Assembly: GCF_003390845.1 (NCBI RefSeq)
Contig: NZ_QMEK01000001.1
Location: 1,116,001-1,180,000, forward strand
DNA length: 64,000 nucleotides
Direction of reading: 5' to 3'
DNA from: Tropicimonas sp. IMCC34043
Lineage (GTDB): Bacteria > Pseudomonadota > Alphaproteobacteria > Rhodobacterales > Rhodobacteraceae
A program made the position numbers and the translations under genes. The notes beneath the pieces were generated by a model, which was not told the origin of the DNA, searched no databases, and saw nothing but the letters and a program-made list of their open reading frames with translations. Below are positions 36,953 through 45,771 of this stretch, in pieces. How positions within the stretch are numbered: the first letter of the stretch is position 1; the number at the start of each line of letters is the position of its first letter.

Positions 36953-37280
36953 TAATACCTAAATAATACCATATAATTTCAAAGCGTTACGGGCTTATTG
37001 GTCCGGGCGCTTGAAGTTCTGCCCCATGCTCTGCACCTATCCAGCCCCCGGATTTTGACGGACAAACGGCCCGTAACTCGATTACGGAACCGTGAGAAGC
37101 TGTTGCGCTCGCCGTGGACAACGCGACCGAACGCAACTGCGACTGGTGCCTTCGCGGCCTGTGCCCGACGAGGCTGTAGTGCAATTTCATCCCCAAAGCC
37201 CCCTTCGGCCAACGCCGACAGGTCGTGCTGCGGCCCTGCGGGCGTGAGCTATTGGACGCGACGAACCTGACAATGCAATC
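36953..37280. other. Gap between tRNA-Ser and sulfatase gene
   Basis: The first 35 bp after the tRNA are AT-rich. No integrase, IS end or credible gene is seen in the rest; short frames on both strands give Arg/Ser-rich translations. It is a plausible scar of an insertion edge. Confidence 0.45.
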
Positions 37281-39935
37281 TCAGTGATCGACGAACTGAG
37301 GGCCGACCCGCGATTCGGGTGGCGGCGCTTCAGTCAGAAATCCTCGGCGGCGATCGGGAGGTCCAATACGGCAACCACCATCGAACCAACCGACCGCTTG
37401 TGCGGAGCGGCCATTCGTCTTTCTCCATTCGTTTCGGGCCGCGCGACTGCGTTGCGCATTCAGGATGCAGGCGTCACCAGGAACCTGCACCCCTTTGGTT
37501 GCGCTCCGGGCTCTGTCCGCCACCGGGAACGGGGCCTCCACCTCCCGTTCTGCCCGGCCGTTCAACGTCGCGTCGGCACCGAGGTACTCGACCCGTGCCC
37601 CTTCGATCGTGCCGTTAAATTGGAACGGCGCCTGGTCGTAATACTCGATCCCGACGGGCGACCCGAGGTCGATGCCGAAGTCGAGAGCGTCATTGGCCGT
37701 GAAGCCGAGCGGCGCACTGACCGGCACCACGCCCGAAGCGACGTCCTGGCCGTCGACTTTCATCACCACGTTCAGCGGGCCAGCCGGGCGGCGTTCGACG
37801 TAGCTTGTCTCGACATCGATCGTCACTTTGCCGACGGGAAGTCTTTCGGCTGCCTTGATATGGGTGCGCTGAACCTCGAACAGGTTGTATTCATAGGACA
37901 GCACCCCGTCCTTGACGTACAAGGCAAGACCGGCCGAGAAGCCGCCGAGCGCGTAGATGACGCCATCGGCATTTTCCGGCACATCCACGACGACACTCAC
38001 GAGGTTGTGCTTGTTGCCCAATGTCGGCGCCGCGAATTCCGGCATCCGCGTGATCGCACCGGGAAAGGTCCACGATGTGTAGGGAGGCGCGATCTTGAGC
38101 TCGGGGTGCAGGACCGGGATCCACAGGCCACCGCCGACCGGCAGGCCCTTGTTCCTGGTGAGCTCGATCAGGAACCGGTCCTTGAGCGCGGCCAGCTTCT
38201 CGGGCATGGCTGCGGCCAGATCTTCGGCTTGAGACCAGTCCTTGCTGAGGTCATAAAGCTCCCACCTGTCCTGATCCGGTTTCCATTCGAGGATGCCTTC
38301 CGGAATTCCGGGAACCCAGGGGGCGCGTGGGCCAAAGGCAGAGGCCATCCACCCCTCGTGATAGAGCCCGCGACTGCCCATGATATCGAAATACTGGGTG
38401 TGCCGCACCTCTTCCGCGGTGGCGTCGTCGAAGGTCTCGGCAAAGCTGACGCCGTCGAATGTCTCCTGCGGAACGCCGTTGACCACGCGCGGCGGCGTGA
38501 TGTCCAGGATGTCGTAGATGGTCGGGACCACATCGATGACATGCAGAAACTGCGACCGCGGCGCCGCGTCAGGCGCGATCTTCGCAGGCCAGCGAATGGC
38601 GAGAGGATTTCGTGTGCCGCCAAAATGCGAGGCAATCAGCTTGGTCGCCTGGTAGGGCGTGCTTCCCGCCCAGGCCCAGCCGGCGTGATACATGTTGTCG
38701 GTCTTGTCCGAGCCCAGCACATCGAGGCCACCCAGCGTATCGAGTGCCTGGATCTGTTCCTCGGTGGTGCTGGGAATGCCGTTTTGCGCCAGCAATTCGC
38801 TGATCGTGCCGCTCTGGCCTTCGGCAGAGGCGCCATTGTCACCCCAGATGTAGAAGATCAGCGTGTTGTCGCCATACCCGAGTTGGTCGATCTCGTCGAC
38901 GATGCGGCCGATCTGGACGTCCACATGCTCTGTAAACCCGGCGAACACTTCCATCAGGCGCCGCTGGAACGGCTTCTGCTCGTCCGGAATCGACGCCCAG
39001 GAAGCCAGCGTGTCGGGCCGCGGCGTCAGCTTGGCATCATCGGGAATCCATCCCTGTTCCATTTGGCGCTGGAACACGCGTTCCCGGTAATTGTCCCAGC
39101 CGTCGTCGAACTTGCCCTTGTATTTGTCAGCCCATTCCTTGGGGACCTGGTGCGGACCATGGGACGCGCCGCTCGCCCAGTAGAGGAAGAAGGGCTTGTC
39201 CGGGACAAGGGCTTTGTGCGTCCGGAGCCAACCGATCGCGTCGTCCGCGAGGTCCTCGCTCAAGTGGTAGTAATCGTGGCCGCCGGAGGTATGCGGCGTC
39301 TCCACATAGGTCGTATTGCGGACGAGCATCGGCTCGTATTGGGATGCCTCGCCGGCAAGGAAACCATAGAAATACTCGAAGCCATAGCCCGTGGGCCAGT
39401 TCTCGAACGGGCCAGCGGCCGTCGTCTCGTTGGCGGGCGTGTTGTGCCACTTGCCGAAGGCCGCCGTGCTGTAGCCGTAGTCCTTCAGCACCTCCGCCAC
39501 CGTGGCACTGCTCTTGGGAATCATCCCCCGGAAGCCATCCCAGTCGTTCGCGAGTTCGGTTATCTGGCCGTTGGCAACCCGCTGATGGTTGCGTCCCGTC
39601 AACAGCGCCGCCCGCGTTGGCGAACACATCGCGGTTGTGTGGAAGCGCGTGAACGCGATCCCCTCCTCGGCGATCTCGCTCAGTGTCGGCGTGTGGATCT
39701 CTCCGCCGAACGTGTCCGTCTGGGCCGGCCCGACGTCGTCGATGAGAACGATCAGGATATTCGGCGCGTCCTCGGGAAGTCGGCTCTCGACCGGAAGTGG
39801 ACTGTAGACCGAATCCTGCATGGTCAGGGCCGCCGTGCTGCCCGATGGTTTCGGCGGGAACGGCAGCACTTCCTGTGCCGCAATCGGTCCCGCCGCGAGA
39901 ATTAACGAAGTAACGACGATTGCAGTCCGTAGCAT
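37281..39935 (-). CDS. Secreted arylsulfatase with an atypical C-terminal tail
   Basis: Type I sulfatase that hydrolyses sulfate esters in the periplasm. The 884-residue precursor has a signal peptide (1-20, cut before QEVLPFPP), metal-ligand Asp66 and Asp67 in LIDDVG, and the formylglycine motif CSPTR with Cys104. GRNHQRVANG, FGKWHN and YWASGASHGPHQ follow. The family normally ends near a strand like FTGTIEKV; here FNGTIEGARVEYL ends at about residue 785, and 99 further Arg/Pro-rich residues (37284-37580) follow that look like translated non-coding DNA. It is followed at 3' by the tRNA-proximal gap; the beta-barrel gene lies 19 nt upstream. Confidence 0.9.
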   Translation of the reverse strand: MLRTAIVVTSLILAAGPIAAQEVLPFPPKPSGSTAALTMQDSVYSPLPVESRLPEDAPNILIVLIDDVGPAQTDTFGGEIHTPTLSEIAEEGIAFTRFHTTAMCSPTRAALLTGRNHQRVANGQITELANDWDGFRGMIPKSSATVAEVLKDYGYSTAAFGKWHNTPANETTAAGPFENWPTGYGFEYFYGFLAGEASQYEPMLVRNTTYVETPHTSGGHDYYHLSEDLADDAIGWLRTHKALVPDKPFFLYWASGASHGPHQVPKEWADKYKGKFDDGWDNYRERVFQRQMEQGWIPDDAKLTPRPDTLASWASIPDEQKPFQRRLMEVFAGFTEHVDVQIGRIVDEIDQLGYGDNTLIFYIWGDNGASAEGQSGTISELLAQNGIPSTTEEQIQALDTLGGLDVLGSDKTDNMYHAGWAWAGSTPYQATKLIASHFGGTRNPLAIRWPAKIAPDAAPRSQFLHVIDVVPTIYDILDITPPRVVNGVPQETFDGVSFAETFDDATAEEVRHTQYFDIMGSRGLYHEGWMASAFGPRAPWVPGIPEGILEWKPDQDRWELYDLSKDWSQAEDLAAAMPEKLAALKDRFLIELTRNKGLPVGGGLWIPVLHPELKIAPPYTSWTFPGAITRMPEFAAPTLGNKHNLVSVVVDVPENADGVIYALGGFSAGLALYVKDGVLSYEYNLFEVQRTHIKAAERLPVGKVTIDVETSYVERRPAGPLNVVMKVDGQDVASGVVPVSAPLGFTANDALDFGIDLGSPVGIEYYDQAPFQFNGTIEGARVEYLGADATLNGRAEREVEAPFPVADRARSATKGVQVPGDACILNAQRSRAARNEWRKTNGRSAQAVGWFDGGCRIGPPDRRRGFLTEAPPPESRVGPQFVDH

Positions 39936-39954
39936 TGGTCTCCCTCCCTTATTT

Positions 39955-40725
39955 TCAGAACCTGAACGTCGCGCCGATAAGCGGACCGGTCTGGCTCACG
40001 TCGAAAACGAGGCCATCCTCCTCGTAGTCGACCGCGAGGTAGCGCCACCCGACGGTCAGGCCGAACCGCTCGTTGTAGGAATAGGTGGCGCCGGCCATCA
40101 GGCTCCATTCGAGATCGGCCCCGACGCCAAAACCGCCGACCTCTGCGCTCCCGAAGAGGTTCCAACGATCAGTGACCGTATACTGGCCGGCAATTCCGAT
40201 CAGAGGATCGACCCAGCTTGCATCGCTGTTTTCCCTGATCTTCCCGAGGCCGGTGGCGGGCTGCGTCTTGACGGTGAATTCGTTGTCGAGCCACCAGGCA
40301 CGAACACCGACATAGGCGTCGATGTTGTGCATGTCGCTCCGTGCAATCGTGCGGCCGACAGCGAAGGCAAGATTGGATGTCCGGCTTCGGACCTCGATAC
40401 TGTCCACGACAGCGCCTCCGATCCCCTCGGTCGAGGTCGTCTGGACCGCCGATCCGTCGAAGAAGAGCACCCACGGGCCGTTGCGTGCGCTGGCGAAAAG
40501 GAAGACGCCATAGTCGAGATCGTCGAGAATGTCCCCGAACGACAGTGAGACGTCCTGGGATGGCAATCCAGGCAGGGCGCCGAGGTCTCCGTCGAGTCCC
40601 GCAAGCCAGCCATAGGGCGTCACGGTGAATTCCCAGTCCGACTGCGCCTGCGCCGCACCTCCCGCAGAACCTGCGGCCAGCGAAGCGCCGAACACAAACG
40701 TCCGAGCGAGCCTACGGATATCCAT
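39955..40725 (-). CDS. Outer-membrane beta-barrel protein
   Basis: 256 residues with a signal peptide (about 1-28, ending AQAQ before SDWEFTVTPYGW). Alternating amphipathic strands follow (WLAGLDGDLG, YGVFLFASAR, NLAFAVGRT, AYVGVRAWWLD, FGLTVGWRYLAVDYE), ending in Phe (GATFRF) as BAM substrates do. Size suggests about 8-10 strands. It may serve transport or surface display for the sulfatase, cotranscribed 19 nt downstream. The AraC gene is divergent, 115 bp away. Confidence 0.82.
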   Translation of the reverse strand: MDIRRLARTFVFGASLAAGSAGGAAQAQSDWEFTVTPYGWLAGLDGDLGALPGLPSQDVSLSFGDILDDLDYGVFLFASARNGPWVLFFDGSAVQTTSTEGIGGAVVDSIEVRSRTSNLAFAVGRTIARSDMHNIDAYVGVRAWWLDNEFTVKTQPATGLGKIRENSDASWVDPLIGIAGQYTVTDRWNLFGSAEVGGFGVGADLEWSLMAGATYSYNERFGLTVGWRYLAVDYEEDGLVFDVSQTGPLIGATFRF

Positions 40726-40840
40726 CGGATGTTCTCCCCTCTGCCCTGTGAACCAAGGTTAACAAAGGCCGGGCCGAGCAAACTTGCGCAGCGTCAAGTT
40801 GCAATGGAGACAAACTGATCAATTTGCGACAGACTGAGGA

Positions 40841-41899
40841 ATGTCGTCCGTTCCGCTCCAGAATATCCGGGCTTGGAAGCCGGTCATGCGCGGCGTCGCC
40901 GAAGTGGTCTCACCACGCGTCATCGACCGTGGCTTGAGGTCTGTTGGCCTTAGTCGGACGCTCCTCGATGGGCCGCCGATCTTTGTGCCCTACGCGCTCC
41001 AGGCGGAATTCGCCGAAAGCGTCGCCCGCCAGACCGGCGAGCGACATCTCGGTGCCCTTATTGTCTGCCGATGCGGGTATGAAGATCTCGATCTCTATGC
41101 GAAATACGTCCTTGCCGCTCCCCGCCTGGACTTGGCCTTCTCCCGCGGCATTCGGGCACTCCGGTTTCTGCAATCGGGAGCGTTGGTGCGTGTTCGCGAT
41201 GCCGGCGACAACGTCGTCCTTCAATTCGGTTCGGGCATCCAGTCTGTCGTCGGGGCCCGCCATATCGACGAAAGCACGCCGTTGCTTCTGATCGACCTTG
41301 TGCGTCACTTCCTCGGTCCGGACTGGCGCCCGGACTGGGTGGAACTGCCGCATCGGCCATGCAACGGCGATGCCACGCTCGACGACGTCTACGAAACTCC
41401 AATCCGATACGGCCGCCCTCTTCCCGGAATAGCAATCCGCAAGAACGTGCTTGGCGCGCGCAATCCGAAGTCCAACGGCGCAGCGATCGCAACCGTGTTT
41501 GCGGACCTGAGGACGATGATCCGCTGCCGTCCACCAGAGAGTGTGACGCAGGTCCTGCGCGACGTTCTGATCCTGCAAACTGTTTCCGGCGACCTCTCCG
41601 AGGAGACTGTTGCCGCCCGAATGGGCCTTGGGAAACGGACGCTGCAGCGACGCCTGGCAGCGGAAGGCCACAACTTCGTTGATCTCCTTGCGTTATTCCG
41701 CGCGGAACGGGCCAAGGCGCTCCTGATCGAGACCGAATTCTCACAGCAGCAGATCGCAGCTTCTCTGGGGTATCGGGAAGTGAACAGCTTCCGCCGAGCA
41801 TTCCGCAACTGGACCGGAATGACGCCGGCGGAGTTCCGGGCCAACCACCTCAAGTCCTCGCCTGGTCTTTGCTCTGAACCTTCATATGTTTCCAATTGA
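40841..41899 (+). CDS. AraC family transcriptional regulator
   Basis: 352 residues. An Arabinose_bd-type N-terminal domain (about 20-210) is followed by a C-terminal AraC double helix-turn-helix (about 235-335) with VAARMGLGKRTLQRRLAAEGHNF and the hallmark IAASLGYREVNSFRRAFRNWTGMTPAEFR. It is divergent from the barrel-sulfatase operon across 115 bp and is the obvious candidate regulator. The ATG has a GAGGA just upstream. The ligand is unknown. Confidence 0.92.
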   Translation: MSSVPLQNIRAWKPVMRGVAEVVSPRVIDRGLRSVGLSRTLLDGPPIFVPYALQAEFAESVARQTGERHLGALIVCRCGYEDLDLYAKYVLAAPRLDLAFSRGIRALRFLQSGALVRVRDAGDNVVLQFGSGIQSVVGARHIDESTPLLLIDLVRHFLGPDWRPDWVELPHRPCNGDATLDDVYETPIRYGRPLPGIAIRKNVLGARNPKSNGAAIATVFADLRTMIRCRPPESVTQVLRDVLILQTVSGDLSEETVAARMGLGKRTLQRRLAAEGHNFVDLLALFRAERAKALLIETEFSQQQIAASLGYREVNSFRRAFRNWTGMTPAEFRANHLKSSPGLCSEPSYVSN

Positions 41900-42238
41900 A
41901 GCGGCAGTTTCCGCGTCGATCGGCACCACCGCGTCGCCGTCGGCCCGTTGCGGATATTCAGAAGGATGGCCATCGCTGCGCCGCGGCTTCCCCGAAGCGG
42001 GCTTTCGTCGAACTCACAGTATCGGCCGGCAGGTCGAGCCCCGCTGTGCGGGCCTTTCCGCCGCTTGGCGCCAAAGGGGGCGCGGCGCTGATATTTGCCG
42101 GCAAAACCGCTTTTCCCGCGACCCGCTCGATCTTCTGGCTCCGGCGGCGCTCCTGCCGGGGCGGCTTGCGGTGCCGGTTTTCATCCAGTTGGGTGAGAAA
42201 CGCCGGGCCGCGGTGTTGCAGCACTGTCCCTAGGGGTG
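41900..42238. other. Intergenic region without a recognised gene
   Basis: 339 bp lie between the convergent AraC and ABC-exporter genes. Frames on both strands lack motifs. An Arg/Gln-rich minus frame (41958-42242) might be a decayed fragment, but I cannot name a parent. Confidence 0.4.
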
Positions 42239-44011
42239 TCACATGCCGGCCAGAAGCCCGGCATAGACGCCGCCTTGTGCCGCCAGTGCCGCATGAGTTC
42301 CGGTTTCGACCACCCGTCCCTCTTGCAGTACCACTATCCGGTCAGCCTCGCGTATGGTCGAAAGCCGGTGCGCAATGGTGATGGTCGTGCGCCCCTTCGC
42401 CAGCGCATCGAGGGCCTCCGACATCGCGCGTTCGGTCCTTGTGTCGAGCGCGCTTGTCGCCTCGTCCAGAAGCAGGATCGGCGGGTCGCGCAGGATGGTG
42501 CGGGCCAGCGCCAGACGCTGTTTCTCGCCACCCGAGAACCGGAAACCGCCCTCGCCGACAAGCGTCGCATACCCCTCGGGCAAGGCCGCGATATGGTCAT
42601 GGATCTGCGCCACCCGCGCCGCCGCGATCAACTCGGCCTCGGTCGCCTCCGGTCGGGCGAAGCGCAGGTTTTCGGCCACCGAGGCATGCAGCAGATAGGG
42701 CTCCTGCGAGACCACCCCCAGCATTTGCGACAGCGTTTCGAAGCTGAGGTCGCGCACATCCACCCCGTCGAAGCGGATCGCGCCACTCTCGACATCGTAA
42801 AGCCGCGCCAGCAGGTAGCCGAGCGTGGTCTTGCCCGAGCCGGTCGGACCAACGATGGCGACATGGCTGCCCGCCGGGATGATCAGGCTCACATCATTCA
42901 GCGCCGGGCCGCGTCCCTCGGCATAGGCAAAACGGACATGGTCGAGCTGCACCTCGCCGCGCATCGCGGAGCGGGGGATGGTCACCGGATCGGCGCGTTC
43001 GGTGATCTCGACCGGCTTGTCGAGATACTCGAAAACGCGGGCAAAGAGCGCGCGGGTCTTGCGCGCGTCGCGACTGACCTCGAGCAGTTGCTCGAAAGGC
43101 CACAGAAGCTGTTCCTGCAGCGCGATCATCGCAACCAGCGTGCCGATGCTGGCCGGATTGCCGCCTTCCATCAACAGGCCGCCCGCCAGCAGTGTCAGCG
43201 CAGGCAGCGTCGCCAGCGCAAAGCCGATCAGCGACCACTGCCATTCGCCTGCCGTATGCGAGCGGACCTCCAGCTGCGCCAGATCGCGCGAAATGCGGGC
43301 AAAGCGCTGCGTCAGCCAGGGGCCGCGCCCCATGGTGCGGGAAAGGATGATGCCGGAAGCCGACAGCGTCTCTTCCACTGCGGCCGACATGTCCGCGGCG
43401 CGGGCCTGTTGTTTATAGGTCAGCGCCTCGCGCAGACGGGCAACCTTGGCGCTGATCAGAACGGTCAGCGGGACGATGAAGAGAACAAACAGCGCCAGCC
43501 GCCAGTCCAGGATGAAAATCGCCACCGCCGTCATCGCCACCGCGCTGAGCGAGCGGCCAAGCTCGTTCGCGGTCTCGGTCATCAGCGATTGCAGCCCGGC
43601 AATGTCGCCCGCGATCCGGGATTGCACCTCGCCGGTGCGGGTGCCGGTGAAGAACCGCAACGACAGCGTCTGCAGATGCGCGTAGAGCCGGACCCGCAGG
43701 TCATGCAGGATCGCCTGTCCGATGCGCGCACTCAGAACGATCTGAAGCGCGCCGATCCCGGCCGAGGCCATCGCCGCCGCGATCATGCCGCCCGCGAGCC
43801 AGACCAGGAGCGAAAGATCCTGTTGCGGCAGGGCGATGTCGATGATCGCACGCAGCAGGAACGGCCCGGCAAGCCCGATGGCCGAGGCAAGGATCATCAG
43901 GGCCACCACCGCCGCGATCCGCGGCCGGTACGGGGCAAAGAGCTGCAGGACACGCCGCATCGACACATGCCGGGCGGCCAGCTCGCCGTAGGCGTCGGGA
44001 TCGTCAGTCAT
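42239..44011 (-). CDS. ABC exporter, fused permease-ATPase (MsbA/MdlB-like)
   Basis: 590-residue half-transporter that should form a homodimer. The membrane domain (about 20-310) has six segments (first: IAAVVALMILASAIGLAGPFLL). The ATPase domain (about 350-585) has Walker A GPTGSGKTT, signature FSGGEKQRLALART, Walker B ILLLDEATSALD and the His switch in IAHRLST. The substrate is unknown; lipid or drug exporters share this layout. The start at 44011 overlaps the kinase stop by 8 nt, making it the last gene of the efflux operon. Confidence 0.9.
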   Translation of the reverse strand: MTDDPDAYGELAARHVSMRRVLQLFAPYRPRIAAVVALMILASAIGLAGPFLLRAIIDIALPQQDLSLLVWLAGGMIAAAMASAGIGALQIVLSARIGQAILHDLRVRLYAHLQTLSLRFFTGTRTGEVQSRIAGDIAGLQSLMTETANELGRSLSAVAMTAVAIFILDWRLALFVLFIVPLTVLISAKVARLREALTYKQQARAADMSAAVEETLSASGIILSRTMGRGPWLTQRFARISRDLAQLEVRSHTAGEWQWSLIGFALATLPALTLLAGGLLMEGGNPASIGTLVAMIALQEQLLWPFEQLLEVSRDARKTRALFARVFEYLDKPVEITERADPVTIPRSAMRGEVQLDHVRFAYAEGRGPALNDVSLIIPAGSHVAIVGPTGSGKTTLGYLLARLYDVESGAIRFDGVDVRDLSFETLSQMLGVVSQEPYLLHASVAENLRFARPEATEAELIAAARVAQIHDHIAALPEGYATLVGEGGFRFSGGEKQRLALARTILRDPPILLLDEATSALDTRTERAMSEALDALAKGRTTITIAHRLSTIREADRIVVLQEGRVVETGTHAALAAQGGVYAGLLAGM

Positions 44012-45083
44012 CTGTCTGTCCGCCTTGTTTGGCTTTTTTCGGCAGCCGGATCTCCACAGCCAGACCCGTGGGGTCGTGCGGCAGGATCCGTGCCTCGCCG
44101 CCATGGGCGCGAGCGATGGCGCGCACGATGGACAGGCCCAGGCCCGAGCCGCCATTGCTGCGCCCGCGCGAGGCGTCCGCCCGCCAGAACCGGTCGAAGG
44201 CGCGGGCCCGATCCGCCGCAGAGAGGCCGGGACCGGTGTCGGAACAGCGGACGATCACCTGTTCTCCCTGTGTCATGGTCTCGACGTGAACGTGGCTTTG
44301 CGGCGAGTAGCGGCGGCAGTTCTCCAGCACCGCGACGAAGGCCTGGCGCAGCCGCGTCCGGTCCGCCACGACCCACGCCGGGGCCAGTTCGCGGGTCACG
44401 GCGATGCCCGCTGCGGTCAGTTCCGCCTCCAGCCCGTTCAGGGCCGCTCCAACCTCCTCCGCCAGATCGAAGCTTTCATAGGTAAGCTCCAGCCGGCCGG
44501 CGTTGCCGAGCGCGAGCGTGCGCAACTCCTCGACGATGGCCGAGAGGTGGTCGACATGCGCGATCAGCCGCGCATAAAGCTCCGGCGTCGGATCGAAGAC
44601 GCCATCCGACATGCCCTGAAGGCGGCCGCGCAGGATGGTCAGCGGCGTACGCAATTCATGCGCGATGGCCGAGTTGGAATAGGCAAGCTCTGCCTCGGCA
44701 CGTTCCAGGCGCTCGGCCATAACGTTGAAATCCGCGAGCAGATCCGCCGCTTCGCGGAAACTGCCGGCCGGCAGGTCGGCGCGGGCGGAAAAGTCGCCGG
44801 TCGCGATCCGCCGCGCGGCGGCCGCCACCGATTTCAGCGGCTCGACGATCCGCCGGGCCAGGCGCCATCCGATCCCCGAGGCGGTCAGCAACCCGAAGCC
44901 CAGAAGCAGCAGAACCATGACGGTGTCGCCTGTCCGCCAGCCTGCATCCTCGTCGAGATCGGGATAGAGCCAGTCGTAGATGAACAGGAAATACGCCATC
45001 AGCCCCAGAGAGACGACGAGCGCCGCGATCAGCGTCAGCGCGACCATCGTCTTTGTGATCCGTGCGTTCAGATTACCGGACAT
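44004..45083 (-). CDS. Sensor histidine kinase, BaeS-like
   Basis: 359-residue membrane kinase with transmembrane helices at about 12-36 and 53-75. The sensor loop between them is only about 17 residues, so it may sense within or at the membrane. A HAMP domain covers about 72-125; HisKA has His142 (NSAIAHELRTPLTILRGRL); HATPase has NCRRYSP, DTGPGLS and GGSGLGLSIV. The start at 45083 overlaps the regulator stop by 11 nt. It probably controls the pump genes ahead of it. Confidence 0.9.
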   Translation of the reverse strand: MSGNLNARITKTMVALTLIAALVVSLGLMAYFLFIYDWLYPDLDEDAGWRTGDTVMVLLLLGFGLLTASGIGWRLARRIVEPLKSVAAAARRIATGDFSARADLPAGSFREAADLLADFNVMAERLERAEAELAYSNSAIAHELRTPLTILRGRLQGMSDGVFDPTPELYARLIAHVDHLSAIVEELRTLALGNAGRLELTYESFDLAEEVGAALNGLEAELTAAGIAVTRELAPAWVVADRTRLRQAFVAVLENCRRYSPQSHVHVETMTQGEQVIVRCSDTGPGLSAADRARAFDRFWRADASRGRSNGGSGLGLSIVRAIARAHGGEARILPHDPTGLAVEIRLPKKAKQGGQTDD

Positions 45084-45771
45084 GGGACGCGTCCAGACGG
45101 TAGCCGACCCCGCGCACGCCCTCGAGCATGCCCTCCGCGCCCGCCGCCGCGAGCTTGCGGCGCAGATTGCTGACATGGCTGTCGACGGTGCGGTCGAGCG
45201 CGGATCCCTCCGGCAGACAGGCATCCACCAAGTCGGCCCGGCTGAAGGCCCGCCCCTGAGAGCGCGCCATATGGGCGAGGATGCGGAATTCCGTGGGTGT
45301 CAGGTCGAGTGAGACAGGCCCGGCGTCGCCCTCGAGCGTGGCGCGGTAGGCGTCGGGATCGACCGTCAAGGGACCCACGCGCAACAGCGTGTCCGGAACC
45401 CGCCCCATGGTGCGGCGTAGAACAGCGCGGGCGCGGGCCACCACCTCGTGCGGGTTGAAGGGCTTGACGACATAGTCGTCGGCCCCGATCCGTAGCGCCT
45501 GCAGCTTGTCGAGATCCTCGGCCAGGGCCGTCACCATGATGACCGGCGTGTCGCCGCGCCGGCGGATCGCGGCCAGCACCTCATAGCCGTCCTGCCCGGG
45601 CAGCTTTATGTCCAGGACCACCAGGTCGGGCCGCAGGCGCTGGTGATGCGCGAGGCCCGTGGTGCCGTCGCGCGCACAGATCACGCGAAAGCCCTCGCGG
45701 GCGAAGTAGCTTTCAAGGATCTCGGCGATCTCGGGCTCGTCTTCGATGACCAGGATCAGGGCATCAGTCAT
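45073..45771 (-). CDS. OmpR-family response regulator, BaeR-like
   Basis: 232 residues. The receiver has the acidic pair Glu10-Asp11, phospho-acceptor Asp54 and Lys103 (DDYVVKPFNPHEVV). The winged-helix domain covers about 130-228 (LTPTEFRILAHMARSQGRAFSRADLV, RTVDSHVSNLRRKL, GVRGVGYRL). The ATG overlaps the RND pump stop as ATGA. Gene order pump-regulator-kinase recalls mdtABC-baeSR. Confidence 0.93.
   Translation of the reverse strand: MTDALILVIEDEPEIAEILESYFAREGFRVICARDGTTGLAHHQRLRPDLVVLDIKLPGQDGYEVLAAIRRRGDTPVIMVTALAEDLDKLQALRIGADDYVVKPFNPHEVVARARAVLRRTMGRVPDTLLRVGPLTVDPDAYRATLEGDAGPVSLDLTPTEFRILAHMARSQGRAFSRADLVDACLPEGSALDRTVDSHVSNLRRKLAAAGAEGMLEGVRGVGYRLDASHVR

Noticed and set aside
37284-39905. 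Long plus-strand frame (873 codons) opposite the sulfatase
   Set aside because: It is an antisense shadow of the sulfatase; the translation is His/Arg-rich without motifs, while the minus frame has the sulfatase signature.
41958-42242. Arg/Gln-rich minus-strand frame between the AraC and ABC genes
   Set aside because: I suspected a decayed transposase but could find no catalytic motif or terminal repeats.
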